From NCBI GenBank assembly GCA_965262745.1, contig OZ253558.1:1116001-1180000 (forward strand): 64,000 nt of DNA, in the 5' to 3' direction. Origin of the DNA: JAJECS01 sp965262745. GTDB lineage: Bacteria; Chloroflexota; UBA11872. The notes beneath the pieces were generated by a model. The model searched no databases. It was given only the letters and a program-made list of their open reading frames with translations, and was not told where the DNA came from. Positions within the stretch are counted from its first letter, which is position 1, and every line of letters begins with the position of its first letter. This document shows positions 34,252-42,905 of the stretch, one piece after another. The position numbers were made by a program, and so were the translations under genes.

Positions 34252-35133
34252 ATGGAAAAGAACACTCTCACCGTCAAGCGAGGCCTGGCCCAGATGCTCA
34301 AGGGCGGCGTGATCATGGACGTCGTCAACGCCGAGCAGGCGAAGATCGCCGAGGACGCCGGCGCGGCGGCCGTGATGGCCCTCGAGCGCGTGCCGGCTGA
34401 CATCCGCGCGGATGGCGGCGTGGCGCGCATGGCCGATCCCGAGAAGATCATCGAGATCCAAACGGCGGTGACCATTCCGGTCATGGCCAAGTGCCGCATC
34501 GGCCACTTCGTCGAGGCCGAGCTGCTCCAGGCCCTCGGCGTCGACTACATCGACGAATCGGAGGTCCTTACGCCCGCCGACGAGGCGCACCACGTGGACA
34601 AGCAGGGATTTGACGTGCCGTTCGTCTGCGGCTGCCGCAACCTTGGCGAGGCGCTGCGCCGCATCGGCGAAGGCGCGGCCATGATCCGCACCAAGGGCGA
34701 GGCCGGCACCGGGGACATCGTCGAGGCCGTGCGCCACATGCGCGCGGTGATGGGCGACCTGCGCCGCCTCACGACCATGCGCGAGGACGAATGGCCAACC
34801 TTTGCGAAGGACATTCAGGCGCCGATCGACCTGGTCGCGGCGGTGGCGCGCGAAGGCCGGCTGCCGGTGGTGAACTTCGCCGCGGGCGGCGTGGCGACTC
34901 CGGCCGACGCCGCGCTGATGATGCGCCTCGGCGCCGACGGCGTCTTCGTCGGCAGCGGCATCTTCAAGTCAAGCGATCCAGCGGCGCGAGCCAAGGCGGT
35001 CGTCGAGGCCACCACGCACTTTCAAGACGCCAGCATCATCGCGACCGCCTCGCGCGGCCTTGGCGAGCCGATGGCGGGCATTGCCCGCGACACCCTCGAG
35101 CCGGAGGAGCTACTCGCTAGTCGTGGGTGGTAG
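34252..35133 (+). CDS. pdxS: pyridoxal 5'-phosphate synthase, synthase subunit
   Basis: 293 residues from ATG 34252 (MEKNTLTVKRGLAQML); the frame is open upstream but the family starts here. PdxS makes PLP from ribose 5-phosphate, glyceraldehyde 3-phosphate and ammonia delivered by PdxT. The catalytic lysines are in VMAKCRIGHF (K81 type) and IRTKGEAGTG (K149 type), with VNFAAGGVATPADAA and the phosphate-binding GADGVFVGSGIFK near the C-terminus. pdxT follows 12 bases downstream, as in most deoxyxylulose-independent vitamin B6 pathways. Confidence 0.97.
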   Translation: MEKNTLTVKRGLAQMLKGGVIMDVVNAEQAKIAEDAGAAAVMALERVPADIRADGGVARMADPEKIIEIQTAVTIPVMAKCRIGHFVEAELLQALGVDYIDESEVLTPADEAHHVDKQGFDVPFVCGCRNLGEALRRIGEGAAMIRTKGEAGTGDIVEAVRHMRAVMGDLRRLTTMREDEWPTFAKDIQAPIDLVAAVAREGRLPVVNFAAGGVATPADAALMMRLGADGVFVGSGIFKSSDPAARAKAVVEATTHFQDASIIATASRGLGEPMAGIARDTLEPEELLASRGW

Positions 35134-35145
35134 GCCTCCGCGAGC

Positions 35146-35724
35146 GTGACCGCCGTCATCGGCGTGCTGGCCCTGCAGGGCGACTTTGCCGAGCATGTCG
35201 CCATGCTCCGGAGCCTGGGGGTCGAAACGCGCGAGGTGCGCGTGCCCCGCGATCTCACCGGGTTGGACGGGCTCGTGATCCCGGGCGGCGAGAGCACGAC
35301 CATTGGGCAGCTGCTGGAGACCTACGCGCTGCTCGAGCCGGTCCGCGCTCGCGGCGCGTCCGGGTTTCCCATCTGGGGAACTTGCGCGGGGCTGATCCTG
35401 CTCGCCAGGGACGTCGGAACCCCCCAGCCCGTGCTCGGCTTGATGGACATCGCGGTTGAACGCAACGCCTTCGGACGCCAGACCGATAGCTTCGAAACCG
35501 ATCTCGAGTTTTGCGGCTTGTCAGGCGGCGCGCTGCATGCGGTGTTCATCCGTGCACCCATCGTGAGTCGCGTGGGCGACAGCGTGGAGGTGCTCGCGCG
35601 GCTCGACGACGGCCGCATCGTGGCCGTGCGGCAAGAAAACCTGCTGGGAACGGCATTCCACCCCGAGTTGACACCCGACACGCGCCTGCACAGTCTGTTC
35701 GTGGAAATGGCGCAGGCCTCGTGA
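35146..35724 (+). CDS. pdxT: pyridoxal 5'-phosphate synthase, glutaminase subunit
   Basis: 192 residues from GTG 35146. Class I glutamine amidotransferase: IGVLALQGDFAEH, GLVIPGGESTTIG, the nucleophile Cys in WGTCAGLILLA, and the His/Glu pair near the C-terminus in GTAFHPELTPD. It forms the PdxS12-PdxT12 complex and feeds ammonia to PdxS. The stop overlaps the next gene's GTG (GTGA, 35721-35724), a junction type that recurs in this run. Confidence 0.96.
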   Translation: MTAVIGVLALQGDFAEHVAMLRSLGVETREVRVPRDLTGLDGLVIPGGESTTIGQLLETYALLEPVRARGASGFPIWGTCAGLILLARDVGTPQPVLGLMDIAVERNAFGRQTDSFETDLEFCGLSGGALHAVFIRAPIVSRVGDSVEVLARLDDGRIVAVRQENLLGTAFHPELTPDTRLHSLFVEMAQAS

Positions 35725-36716
35725 ACGTCTCCAGCTCCATGCTCGGGCCCTGGCACGTGCCCACGCTCGTCGGCACGTTCGTCCTGGCCAACCTGCCGCG
35801 CGTGGACGTGGTGACCTACCACGGTCGCCATGTCCCCGCGCTCATGGCTGCCGGCGCCGCGCTGCCCGGAGTGGCGCCCGACCTGCAAGCGGTCGGGGCG
35901 TGGACCGGACCCCGTCTCCGGGGATTCGGCCTGTTGCGCTGTGCACCGGCGGCGCGCCGCGCCAGCGTGCAGGCCCTTACGCTGCTGGCCCCGCGCACCC
36001 CTCGCGACTCAGCGCGCCCACTGCAGTTGGAAATCGCCGAGGCCATGCTGCAACGCCTTGCCGTATGCGCAGCGGCACAGGGGCGTCCAATCCTCGTGGC
36101 GCGTCTGTGGGAGGACAGCCCATACGCCCCGGCCTTCACGGCCAACGGTTTCTCGACCGCGGCAATCGAAAACGAATATGAGCGATCGCCCGGGCCGGTT
36201 GGCGACCCGCCCGCGATCGAGGGGCTGCGCGCTCAGGAAGCTCCCGACGCCTGGGACGTGATGCAACTCTATCGTGCGATTACACCGGCCGCCGTGCTGC
36301 GGGCCGAGGCACGGACCATGGAGGAGATGGAGCAACCGCCGCCGCGCACGTCGGGACTCAGACCCTGGCTAAGCGCGATGGACATTGAACGCAACGTGGT
36401 CGCCGACGAGCACGGACTCGTCGCCTGGCTGGAGCTGCGCCTGGATGCCGGGGAGAGTCATCGGCTCACGCTGATGCTCCACCCGCGCGGCAATCACCTG
36501 GCACCCGCGATGGTGCGCTGGGCCCTGTGGCGCTTGGCCGCCGCGGCGCCGCGCCCCGTGCGCATCGGGGTCCGCGAGGCCCACTCGCCAATCGGCGCCG
36601 CCCTGGAGGCGTTGGGATTCACGCTTGCCAGCACCCGTGCGCTCATGGTCAAGGACGTGGCCGAGCGCGTGGCCGCCCGGGTGCCCGGCGTGGTGCTGGA
36701 TGGAGCGCCTGGGTAA
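35721..36716 (+). CDS. GNAT-like protein of unknown function, pdxT-coupled
   Basis: 331 residues from GTG 35721, overlapping the pdxT stop; a much longer frame reaches back into pdxT but is not needed. Two degenerate acetyltransferase-like repeats can be seen (VARLWEDSPYAPAFTANGF and IGAALEALGFTLASTRALM resemble the C-terminal strand of GNAT folds). The acetyl-CoA loop is not clear, so activity is uncertain. It sits between vitamin B6 synthesis and the SpoIIIAA-like ATPase; its job there is unknown. Confidence 0.65.
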   Translation: MNVSSSMLGPWHVPTLVGTFVLANLPRVDVVTYHGRHVPALMAAGAALPGVAPDLQAVGAWTGPRLRGFGLLRCAPAARRASVQALTLLAPRTPRDSARPLQLEIAEAMLQRLAVCAAAQGRPILVARLWEDSPYAPAFTANGFSTAAIENEYERSPGPVGDPPAIEGLRAQEAPDAWDVMQLYRAITPAAVLRAEARTMEEMEQPPPRTSGLRPWLSAMDIERNVVADEHGLVAWLELRLDAGESHRLTLMLHPRGNHLAPAMVRWALWRLAAAAPRPVRIGVREAHSPIGAALEALGFTLASTRALMVKDVAERVAARVPGVVLDGAPG

Positions 36717-36720
36717 TCCC

Positions 36721-38208
36721 ATGGAAGATCCAGCCGGACCGCTCACGGCCGCCGCCGGGCCGATACCGCATCCGGCGGCCTCGGATCGCGAGGAGCTTGA
36801 CCGGCTCGTGGCCGCGCTGCCGTCCGCGATGCGGGACGCGCTGCAGGCCTTGCCTGAATGGGAGACGCTCGTCGAACTCGTGCTCGACATCGGCCGCTGT
36901 CCTGAAGCGCGGCTCGACAGCCGGTCGGTGGCGCTCATGGACCGCGAGGTCACGGGAGACGATCTGCATCAGGTCGTGGCGGCCATTGGCGCCTTCACCG
37001 CCGACAATCGCGCGGGTATCGCCCGCACCCTGCACCGCTTCTCGGCGCTGCGCAATCGCTCGGGCAGCATCGTCGGGCTCACCATCCGACGGGGGCGGGC
37101 GCTGCACGGCACCACGCACGTGGTGGCCGACATCGTCACCTCACGGTGCAATCTGCTGCTGCTCGGGCCGCCGGGCGTGGGCAAGACCACGATGCTGCGG
37201 GAGATTGCCCGCGTCTTGGCCAGCGACGAGGACCGCCGGGTCGTCGTGGTGGACACGTCGAACGAGATCGCGGGCGACGGCGACATTCCGCACGCGGGCA
37301 TCGGGCGCGCGCGCCGCATGCAGGTAGCGCAGCCGGACCTGCAGCACCGCGTCATGATCGAAGCGGTCGAGAACCACATGCCCGAAGTCGTGGTCGTCGA
37401 TGAGATCGGCACCGAAGCCGAGGCCCGCGCCGCCCGCACGATCGCCGAGCGCGGCGTGCAACTCGTGGCCACGGCCCACGGCCAGACACTCGAAAACGTG
37501 CTGCTCAACCCGTTGCTGGCCGACCTCGTCGGCGGCGTCGAGGCGGTGACCCTCGGCGATGACGAGGCGCGCCGCCGCGGCACGCAGAAAACCGTGTTGG
37601 AGCGCCGCGCGCCGCCTAGCTTCCACATCCTCATCGAGCTGCACAGCCGCGACACGTTCGTGATCTACACCGACGTCGCCGAGACGGTTGACGCGCTGCT
37701 GCGCGGGCTGCCGGCTCCCGGCGAGCGCCGCGTGCGCTTGGCCGATGGACGCGCCGAGCGCGAGCAGATCAACCAGCCGCCGCGTGATCCCGCCCGCCCT
37801 CCGCTCGCGTTGCGCGGGCCCAGCGCCGCGAATCCGAACCGCGCGGCGACCGGCAGTCTCCAAATCCTCCCGTTCGGCGTCGGGCGCAATCGCCTGGAGC
37901 AGGCCATCGTGAACACGGGCGTCGACGCTCGGCTTGTGCGGGACCTCGGCGGCGCAGAGGTCGTGATGACGCTGCGCAGCTTCTTCCGCCGCCGTCCCCG
38001 CCTGCTGCGCGATGCTGAAGCCCGGGGAACGCCGGTCTACGTGCTGCGCAGCAACACCGTCTTGCAAATGGAGTCGTGCCTGACCGAGATGGTCGAGGCC
38101 GGCGCGGCAGCCAACGGTGACGCGTCGGCCCAGCCCCGCCCAGACGCGTCTGGGCCCAGTGGTCCCGCACAGCGGCTGCGGCTGGCCCTCACACAACCAC
38201 GCACGTGA
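36721..38208 (+). CDS. SpoIIIAA/Ycf45-like AAA ATPase with C-terminal R3H-type region
   Basis: 495 residues from ATG 36721; ATG 36700 overlaps the previous gene and is an alternative. The ATPase domain has Walker A LLLGPPGVGKTTMLREIA, VVVVDTSNEIAGDGDIPH, Walker B EVVVVDEIGTEAEA and sensor VATAHGQTLENVLLNPLLADL. A linker and a C-terminal segment (ILPFGVGRNRLEQAI ... VYVLRSNTVLQMES) complete the R3H-type protein seen in cyanobacteria, chloroplasts (Ycf45) and Chloroflexota. The function is not established; single-stranded nucleic-acid binding is presumed. Stop overlaps the tmk GTG. Confidence 0.88.
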   Translation: MEDPAGPLTAAAGPIPHPAASDREELDRLVAALPSAMRDALQALPEWETLVELVLDIGRCPEARLDSRSVALMDREVTGDDLHQVVAAIGAFTADNRAGIARTLHRFSALRNRSGSIVGLTIRRGRALHGTTHVVADIVTSRCNLLLLGPPGVGKTTMLREIARVLASDEDRRVVVVDTSNEIAGDGDIPHAGIGRARRMQVAQPDLQHRVMIEAVENHMPEVVVVDEIGTEAEARAARTIAERGVQLVATAHGQTLENVLLNPLLADLVGGVEAVTLGDDEARRRGTQKTVLERRAPPSFHILIELHSRDTFVIYTDVAETVDALLRGLPAPGERRVRLADGRAEREQINQPPRDPARPPLALRGPSAANPNRAATGSLQILPFGVGRNRLEQAIVNTGVDARLVRDLGGAEVVMTLRSFFRRRPRLLRDAEARGTPVYVLRSNTVLQMESCLTEMVEAGAAANGDASAQPRPDASGPSGPAQRLRLALTQPRT

Positions 38209-38960
38209 GCGTCGACGGCAAGCGGCGCGGGCTGTTCATTGCCTTCGAAGGGCCCGAGGGCTGCGGAAAATCCACCCAGGCGCGGCTGCTGGCCGATCGC
38301 CTGCAGCGCGCCGGCTTGGACGTGCTGCTGTCGCGCGAGCCCGGCGGCACCGATTTTGGCGAACGGTTGCGGACGCTCATGCTCCGGGAGCGATCCTTGC
38401 CGGACTTGGAGCCGCGCGTGCAGGCGCTGCTCATGCTCGCGGCGCGCGCCCAGCACGTCGCTGAGCGCCTCCGCCCCTGGCTCAGCGGCGGCGGCGTCGT
38501 GGTGTGCGACCGGTTCGCCGCGTCGACGCTGGCGTACCAGGGCGCCGGCTTTGGTCTCGACGCCGAGGCGCTGGACCATATGAACGCGTTCGCCACCGCG
38601 GGTGTCCTTCCGGATCTGACGGTGCTGCTCGACCTGGACGTTCAACTCGGCTTGACGCGCAGCCTCAAGCAGCGCGGTGACGATTGGGAGAAAGCCGGCG
38701 GCATGAACGCGCAGCACCTGGGGTTTCACGCGCGCGTGCGGCGCAGCTACCTGGAACAGGCCGACGCCCATGGCTGGGCGGTGCTCGATGCAACGCAACC
38801 GCCACAGGTTCTCAGTGACAGCGCCTGGCAGCGCGTGGAGCCCGAAATCGAGGCACGCACGCTGCGTCCGGGGGCGGAGGCGGTCCAGCCGCCGCTGCCG
38901 TTGGCGGCGCCCTCGGCTACCCTCTCGGAACGGGCGACCGATCGAGCAGAGCGCGCGTGA
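38205..38960 (+). CDS. tmk: thymidylate kinase
   Basis: 251 residues from GTG 38205, overlapping the previous stop. P-loop FEGPEGCGKSTQARLLA, the DR(x) motif VVVCDRFAASTLAYQGAG, SREPGGTDFGERLR and the LID-region arginines in LTRSLKQRGDDWEK identify dTMP kinase (dTMP + ATP to dTDP). The C-terminal ~35 residues (EIEARTLRPGAEAVQPPLPLA...) extend past the family core. The stop overlaps the darA start. tmk beside a DarA-type gene is a conserved pairing also seen in Firmicutes. Confidence 0.96.
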   Translation: MSVDGKRRGLFIAFEGPEGCGKSTQARLLADRLQRAGLDVLLSREPGGTDFGERLRTLMLRERSLPDLEPRVQALLMLAARAQHVAERLRPWLSGGGVVVCDRFAASTLAYQGAGFGLDAEALDHMNAFATAGVLPDLTVLLDLDVQLGLTRSLKQRGDDWEKAGGMNAQHLGFHARVRRSYLEQADAHGWAVLDATQPPQVLSDSAWQRVEPEIEARTLRPGAEAVQPPLPLAAPSATLSERATDRAERA

Positions 38961-39286
38961 AACTCTTCGTCATCATCGTGCAGCAGCAAGACGCCGACGG
39001 GCTAGCCGCGTTGATGGTGGACGCCGACATTCGTTTCACCCGCATCGATTCGGCGGGCGGCTTCCTACAGCAGGGCAACGTCACGTTCCTGACCGGCGTG
39101 GACGACGATCGCATCGGCGACTTGCTGGGCGTGATCAAGCGCGGGGCGACCACTCGGGTTCAGATGGTGAGTCCGGTACCCGCCATGCTGGAACCAGGCG
39201 AGCTGGCAGTGCCTTACCCGGTTGAGGTGCAGGTGGGCGGGGCGACCATCTTCGGCTTCGACGTCGAGCGATTCGAGCCGCTCTAG
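38957..39286 (+). CDS. darA: cyclic-di-AMP receptor, DarA/PstA family
   Basis: 109 residues from GTG 38957, overlapping tmk by four bases. It is a PII-like protein of the DUF970 family: MKLFVIIVQQQDADGLAALM, IDSAGGFLQQGNVTFLTGVDDDRI, and the C-terminal strand ATIFGFDVERFEPL. Proteins of this family bind c-di-AMP as trimers, and the output is still poorly understood. The start MKLFVIIVQ and the GNVTFLTG motif line up with known members. A gene for the c-di-AMP synthase is not in the window. Confidence 0.9.
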   Translation: MKLFVIIVQQQDADGLAALMVDADIRFTRIDSAGGFLQQGNVTFLTGVDDDRIGDLLGVIKRGATTRVQMVSPVPAMLEPGELAVPYPVEVQVGGATIFGFDVERFEPL

Positions 39287-39293
39287 CCCCGGT

Positions 39294-40499
39294 TCAGGAC
39301 CGGGCGGCGGTCAGCCAGGCGCCCATGCGCTCGATGGCCTGCCGCAGGTTGTCCCGCGAGTTCGCGTAGGACAACCGCAGCGAATCGCGTCCTACCTCGC
39401 CGAACGCGCTCCCGGCCAGCACGGCGACCCCGGCCTCATCCAGCAGCCGCGCGGCAACTTCGTCCGTATTCCCGCCGAAGCCCTCGATCTGGGGAAACAC
39501 GTAGAACGCCCCCGCCGGCCGCTGACACGTCACCCCAGGGATCGCGTTGAGGCCGTCCACGACCAGGTCTCGGCGCGCCTTGAACTCGGCAATCATGGCG
39601 GCGGCGGCGTCCTGCGGTCCCTGCAGGGCCTCGATACCGGCCATCTGAATGAAGCTCGCCGTGCAACTCGTGGCGTTGGTCTGCAACTGGGCGAGCGCGT
39701 CCGCCAGGCCGCGCGGCATCACCCCATAGCCCAGACGCCAACCGGTCATGGCATAGGTCTTGGAGAAGCCGTCGAGGATGATGGTGCGATCGCGCATGCC
39801 CGGCTCCGCCGCGATCGATACGTGCTCGACCTCGCCGTACATAATCCGGCAATAGATCTCGTCGGAGAGCACGTAGGCGTCGTGGTCGGCGAGCAGCTGG
39901 GCAATCTCGCGCACGTCGTCGGGCTCGAGCACGCCGCCGGTTGGGTTTTGGGGGGAGTTCAGAATCAACAGCTTGGTCCGCGGCGACAGCTTGTCGCGCA
40001 GCTCGTCAAGGTCGAGCCGGAAGCCGCGCTCCGGCCGCAGCGCCAGCGGCACCGGGGTCGCGCCGACAAAGTCGATCACCGACTCGTAGATCGGGAATCC
40101 AGGGTCGGGATACAGCACCTCGTCGCCAGGGCCGCACAAGGCCGTGATGCCGAAATACATGATCGGCTTGGCGCCGGGGGTCACGATAACTTCATCGGGG
40201 TCGACGACCATGCCCCGCGTATCGCCCACGTGGGACGCAATGGCGGCGCGAAGCTCCGGCAATCCCGGCGACGGGCCGTAGTGCGTAAACCCGTCATCCA
40301 GCGCACGCTTGGCCGCTTCGATAATGTTGCCGGGCGTGTCGAAGTCCGGCTCGCCGATCTCCAGGTGAATGACGTCGCGGCCCTTTGCTTCGAGCTGCCG
40401 GGCGCGGGCAAGTACGGCAAACGCCGTCTCGGTGCCCAGCCGCCCCATGGCGGGCGCCAGGCCGGGATGGGTCAGCAACGCCACACTTGCCTCCTGCAC
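39294..40499 (-). CDS. class I/II PLP-dependent aminotransferase (AspC-like)
   Basis: 401 residues; a later start at ATG 40448 (MGRLGTETAFAVLARA) is also plausible. Fold type I aminotransferase of subgroup I-gamma: IHLEIGEPDFDTPGNI, NSPQNPTGGVLE, the PLP-phosphate region SDEIYCRIMY, the Schiff-base lysine in GFSKTYAMTGWRLGY, and the substrate Arg in LRLSYANS. An aspartate- or aromatic-type aminotransferase is most likely. It is convergent with darA (seven-base gap). PLP synthesis lies immediately next to it, but on the other strand. Confidence 0.92.
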   Translation of the reverse strand: MQEASVALLTHPGLAPAMGRLGTETAFAVLARARQLEAKGRDVIHLEIGEPDFDTPGNIIEAAKRALDDGFTHYGPSPGLPELRAAIASHVGDTRGMVVDPDEVIVTPGAKPIMYFGITALCGPGDEVLYPDPGFPIYESVIDFVGATPVPLALRPERGFRLDLDELRDKLSPRTKLLILNSPQNPTGGVLEPDDVREIAQLLADHDAYVLSDEIYCRIMYGEVEHVSIAAEPGMRDRTIILDGFSKTYAMTGWRLGYGVMPRGLADALAQLQTNATSCTASFIQMAGIEALQGPQDAAAAMIAEFKARRDLVVDGLNAIPGVTCQRPAGAFYVFPQIEGFGGNTDEVAARLLDEAGVAVLAGSAFGEVGRDSLRLSYANSRDNLRQAIERMGAWLTAARS

Positions 40500-40552
40500 C
40501 GGTGAACCACGCGGACGGCCGACGGGGCCGCAGCAACGGGGGCGATTCTAGC

Positions 40553-41503
40553 GTGCCGGAATCGGCCGTTTCGGGCTCGGGGGCCGGCGCCGGCGCAAGC
40601 GGGGCGGCGCCCGCGGTGCAGCGCATGCGCCCGGATGACGTGGATGCGGTCGCGCACCTGCTCACGAGGGCCTTCACGCCGGCGGCCACGGAGATCATTT
40701 CGGGCCCGCGCCCAATGATCACGAACCGCGCCGTCGCCCGCTGGCTGGCCCAGTGCGCCGGTGCCTGGGTGGTCGACGTCCCTGGATTTGGACCCGTGGG
40801 CGCGGCCTTCGCCGTCGTCGAGCCGGATGTCGGCTGGATCGGAGGCCTGGGGGTTCACCCGGCCTATCGAGGCGTGGGCGTCGGACGCGCCCTGACGACG
40901 GCGGCGCTTGGCTTTCTCGACGATTCGGGCTGCGCCGTCGTCGGCCTCGAAGCGTCGCCGAACGACGGCGCCGTGCTTGGAGCCTATGCCCGGCGCGGCC
41001 TGCGGCCGGTGGACGTCACCCTGCGGCTGCGTGCCGGCGCCGCCGCGCTGGCAGCCTCGGGCGCCGCCGCCGACCTTCAACTGACACCGTTGCAGGGTCC
41101 GATGGGATCGCATGGCCGGCAAGCCGGTGAAGACCGGGTGGCGCTGCTGGCAGCCGCCGTGCCCCTGTCGGATGCCGCCTTCATGGCTATAGGCCCAGGC
41201 GTGTGCGTGGTCTGCGACCCCGAGGCGAGTCCCGCCAGCGCGGCGCTTGAGGTGCGACTCGGACTCTTGGGCCGGGATGGCGACTTGATCGCGGCCGCGT
41301 GCCGCGCACTAGGCAGGATCTCGCTAGCTCATGGTTTGCGTTATGTCGAGCTCGACCTGCCACTAGGATCAGGTGACGGGCTGCCCGCGATTTTCCAACT
41401 CGGCTTCCAAACGGTTGCCAGCACCTTGCGCCTCGCCCGGCCGGCGGATGCTTATCGCCGCGAGTCGAGCAGCTTGCTGGAACTCGGGCGCTGGTCGCTC
41501 TAG
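40553..41503 (+). CDS. GNAT-family N-acetyltransferase, two-domain
   Basis: 316 residues from GTG 40553; the frame extends upstream, but that part overlaps the divergent aminotransferase start. The N-terminal GNAT domain is clear: VQRMRPDDVDAVAHLL, GWIGGLGVHPAYRGVGVGRALTTAAL (acetyl-CoA loop), and LEASPNDGAVLGAYARRGL. The C-terminal ~140 residues look like a second, decayed GNAT half (SLAHGLRYVELDLPL, LPAIFQLGFQTVAS). The substrate is unknown. It converges with the methyltransferase gene at 41515. Confidence 0.82.
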   Translation: MPESAVSGSGAGAGASGAAPAVQRMRPDDVDAVAHLLTRAFTPAATEIISGPRPMITNRAVARWLAQCAGAWVVDVPGFGPVGAAFAVVEPDVGWIGGLGVHPAYRGVGVGRALTTAALGFLDDSGCAVVGLEASPNDGAVLGAYARRGLRPVDVTLRLRAGAAALAASGAAADLQLTPLQGPMGSHGRQAGEDRVALLAAAVPLSDAAFMAIGPGVCVVCDPEASPASAALEVRLGLLGRDGDLIAAACRALGRISLAHGLRYVELDLPLGSGDGLPAIFQLGFQTVASTLRLARPADAYRRESSSLLELGRWSL

Positions 41504-41514
41504 CCCGGGCTGGC

Positions 41515-42288
41515 CTAAGGCCTCGTCGCCACGACGATGAGGCGATCACCCTGGCCGTCGAAGGGATCCAGCACCTCGCTGCCGTACGTCTCGATCTCTG
41601 TGAAGCCGGCGCAGCGCAGGGCCAACTCCAACTCGAACCGATGCACGTAGCGCAGCGCCATGCGCGTGACGTGGCGTTGCAGTTGGCCGTCGGCTCGAAG
41701 CGCGTCGTAGATGTGCAGCGCATCGATGCCTTGCGTGCCGGGGTCCACGTCCCACGACACGAGATGCGTCACCGCATTTCCGTCCGGATCCTGAAAGACA
41801 CCGTGCGTTCGGAGCACGCCGTCCCAGGCCGCCAGACGGTCGAGGGTGGGATTGAACACGTCCAGCGCCAGGATTCCGCCCGGCTTGAGCACGCCGAGCA
41901 CGCCGCGGAGCGTGTCGAGCTGATCTTGCAGCGACGTCAGGTGCAGAAATGAATCCAGAGCACAGAACACGCCGCTGAATTCCGCACCGGGCGGCAAACG
42001 CCGCATGTCGCCGCGGTCGAGCTTAATCTGAAGACCGCGCTCCTTTGCACGTCGGCTCGCGATGGCCAGGAGCGCCGTCGACGCATCGATGCCGCCCACC
42101 TCGAATCCAGCGGCGGCCAGTGCCCTGCCGACGCGCGCGGTGCCACAGGCCAAATCCAGGATGGGCCCGCCGGCGCGCTCAGCCAGGTGGCAATACATCG
42201 CGAGATCGTCATCCCAGTCCTCATGCTCAGCCGCGTAGAGATCGGCGACGGCCGCGTAGGGATCAGTCTCGGGACGGCAGGCGCTCAC
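41515..42288 (-). CDS. class I SAM-dependent methyltransferase, last gene of the dinB operon
   Basis: 257 residues with motif I PILDLACGTARVGRALAAAG, motif II VGGIDASTALLAIA and FCALDSFLHLTSLQDQ / GVLKPGGILALDVF. These are the marks of a small-molecule methyltransferase of the UbiE/Methyltransf_25 type. Its ATG overlaps the stop of the membrane-protein gene by four bases (42285-42288), so it is coupled to the SbcC-like/SbcD-like genes upstream. Whether it contributes to that system or only shares the transcript is unknown. Confidence 0.85.
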   Translation of the reverse strand: MSACRPETDPYAAVADLYAAEHEDWDDDLAMYCHLAERAGGPILDLACGTARVGRALAAAGFEVGGIDASTALLAIASRRAKERGLQIKLDRGDMRRLPPGAEFSGVFCALDSFLHLTSLQDQLDTLRGVLGVLKPGGILALDVFNPTLDRLAAWDGVLRTHGVFQDPDGNAVTHLVSWDVDPGTQGIDALHIYDALRADGQLQRHVTRMALRYVHRFELELALRCAGFTEIETYGSEVLDPFDGQGDRLIVVATRP

Positions 42289-42905
42289 CGGCTAAACGGC
42301 ATGCGCCGAATGAGCAGCTCGGCGCTGATAACCACCAGCACGATCAATATGCAAGCCGCGGGGCTGACGACCCGGTTTAGGGCCGCCGTCGCCAGCGCCA
42401 CGGCGCCCACGGCGACAAAAATCGCCTGCCGCGTCACGAGCAACCCGGACGGTCGGGGCGCCGACGCGTCGTCGCTGGTTCGCAACCAAGCGCCGATGGC
42501 CCAGGCGAAGAAGAACGCGCCGAAGCCGCTGAGACCCACGAACGCCATCACATTCTCTGTCCGGTCGGGCGACGTGAATACGAGCACGTATCCCAACAGA
42601 CCTACCGTTACCAACCCGCCCAGCCACATGAGACTGTGGATCACTCGAGTTAGATCACGTCCGGTACGCGGGCGCGCTCCGCGCGACCGGTAGCCGCGTG
42701 GGGTCGGCGTTGCGAGGTCGAGCACTCGGGGAGCGGCGGGACTCGTCTTCGCGGTCGGCTTGCCGGACTTAGCCGTCGCCGCCGGCTTGGCGGGGGCGGT
42801 CGTCGCGGCCGGCGGAGTGGGACTGGGCGTCTCGTCCGGCCGGGTGCGGCTGGGCGCCGGGGCCGGCGGAGTCCCACGCCTGATAGTGAGCGCCTGGTCA
42901 GCCAA
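42285..42905 (-). CDS. multi-span membrane protein with Pro/Ala/Thr-rich N-terminus
   Basis: 206 residues. A cytoplasmic-type, basic, low-complexity N-terminus (~85 residues, PTPPAATTAPAKPAATAK) is followed by a pair of membrane helices (MWLGGLVTVGLLGYVLVF, FVGLSGFGAFFFAWAIGAW) and a second pair further on (AIFVAVGAVALATAALNRV, CILIVLVVISAELLI). No family recognised. Its start overlaps the stop of the SbcC/YhaN-like gene by eight bases and its own stop overlaps the methyltransferase start, so it is in the operon. Since the SbcC-like protein has its own membrane hairpin, the two may form one membrane complex. Confidence 0.7.
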   Translation of the reverse strand: MADQALTIRRGTPPAPAPSRTRPDETPSPTPPAATTAPAKPAATAKSGKPTAKTSPAAPRVLDLATPTPRGYRSRGARPRTGRDLTRVIHSLMWLGGLVTVGLLGYVLVFTSPDRTENVMAFVGLSGFGAFFFAWAIGAWLRTSDDASAPRPSGLLVTRQAIFVAVGAVALATAALNRVVSPAACILIVLVVISAELLIRRMPFSR

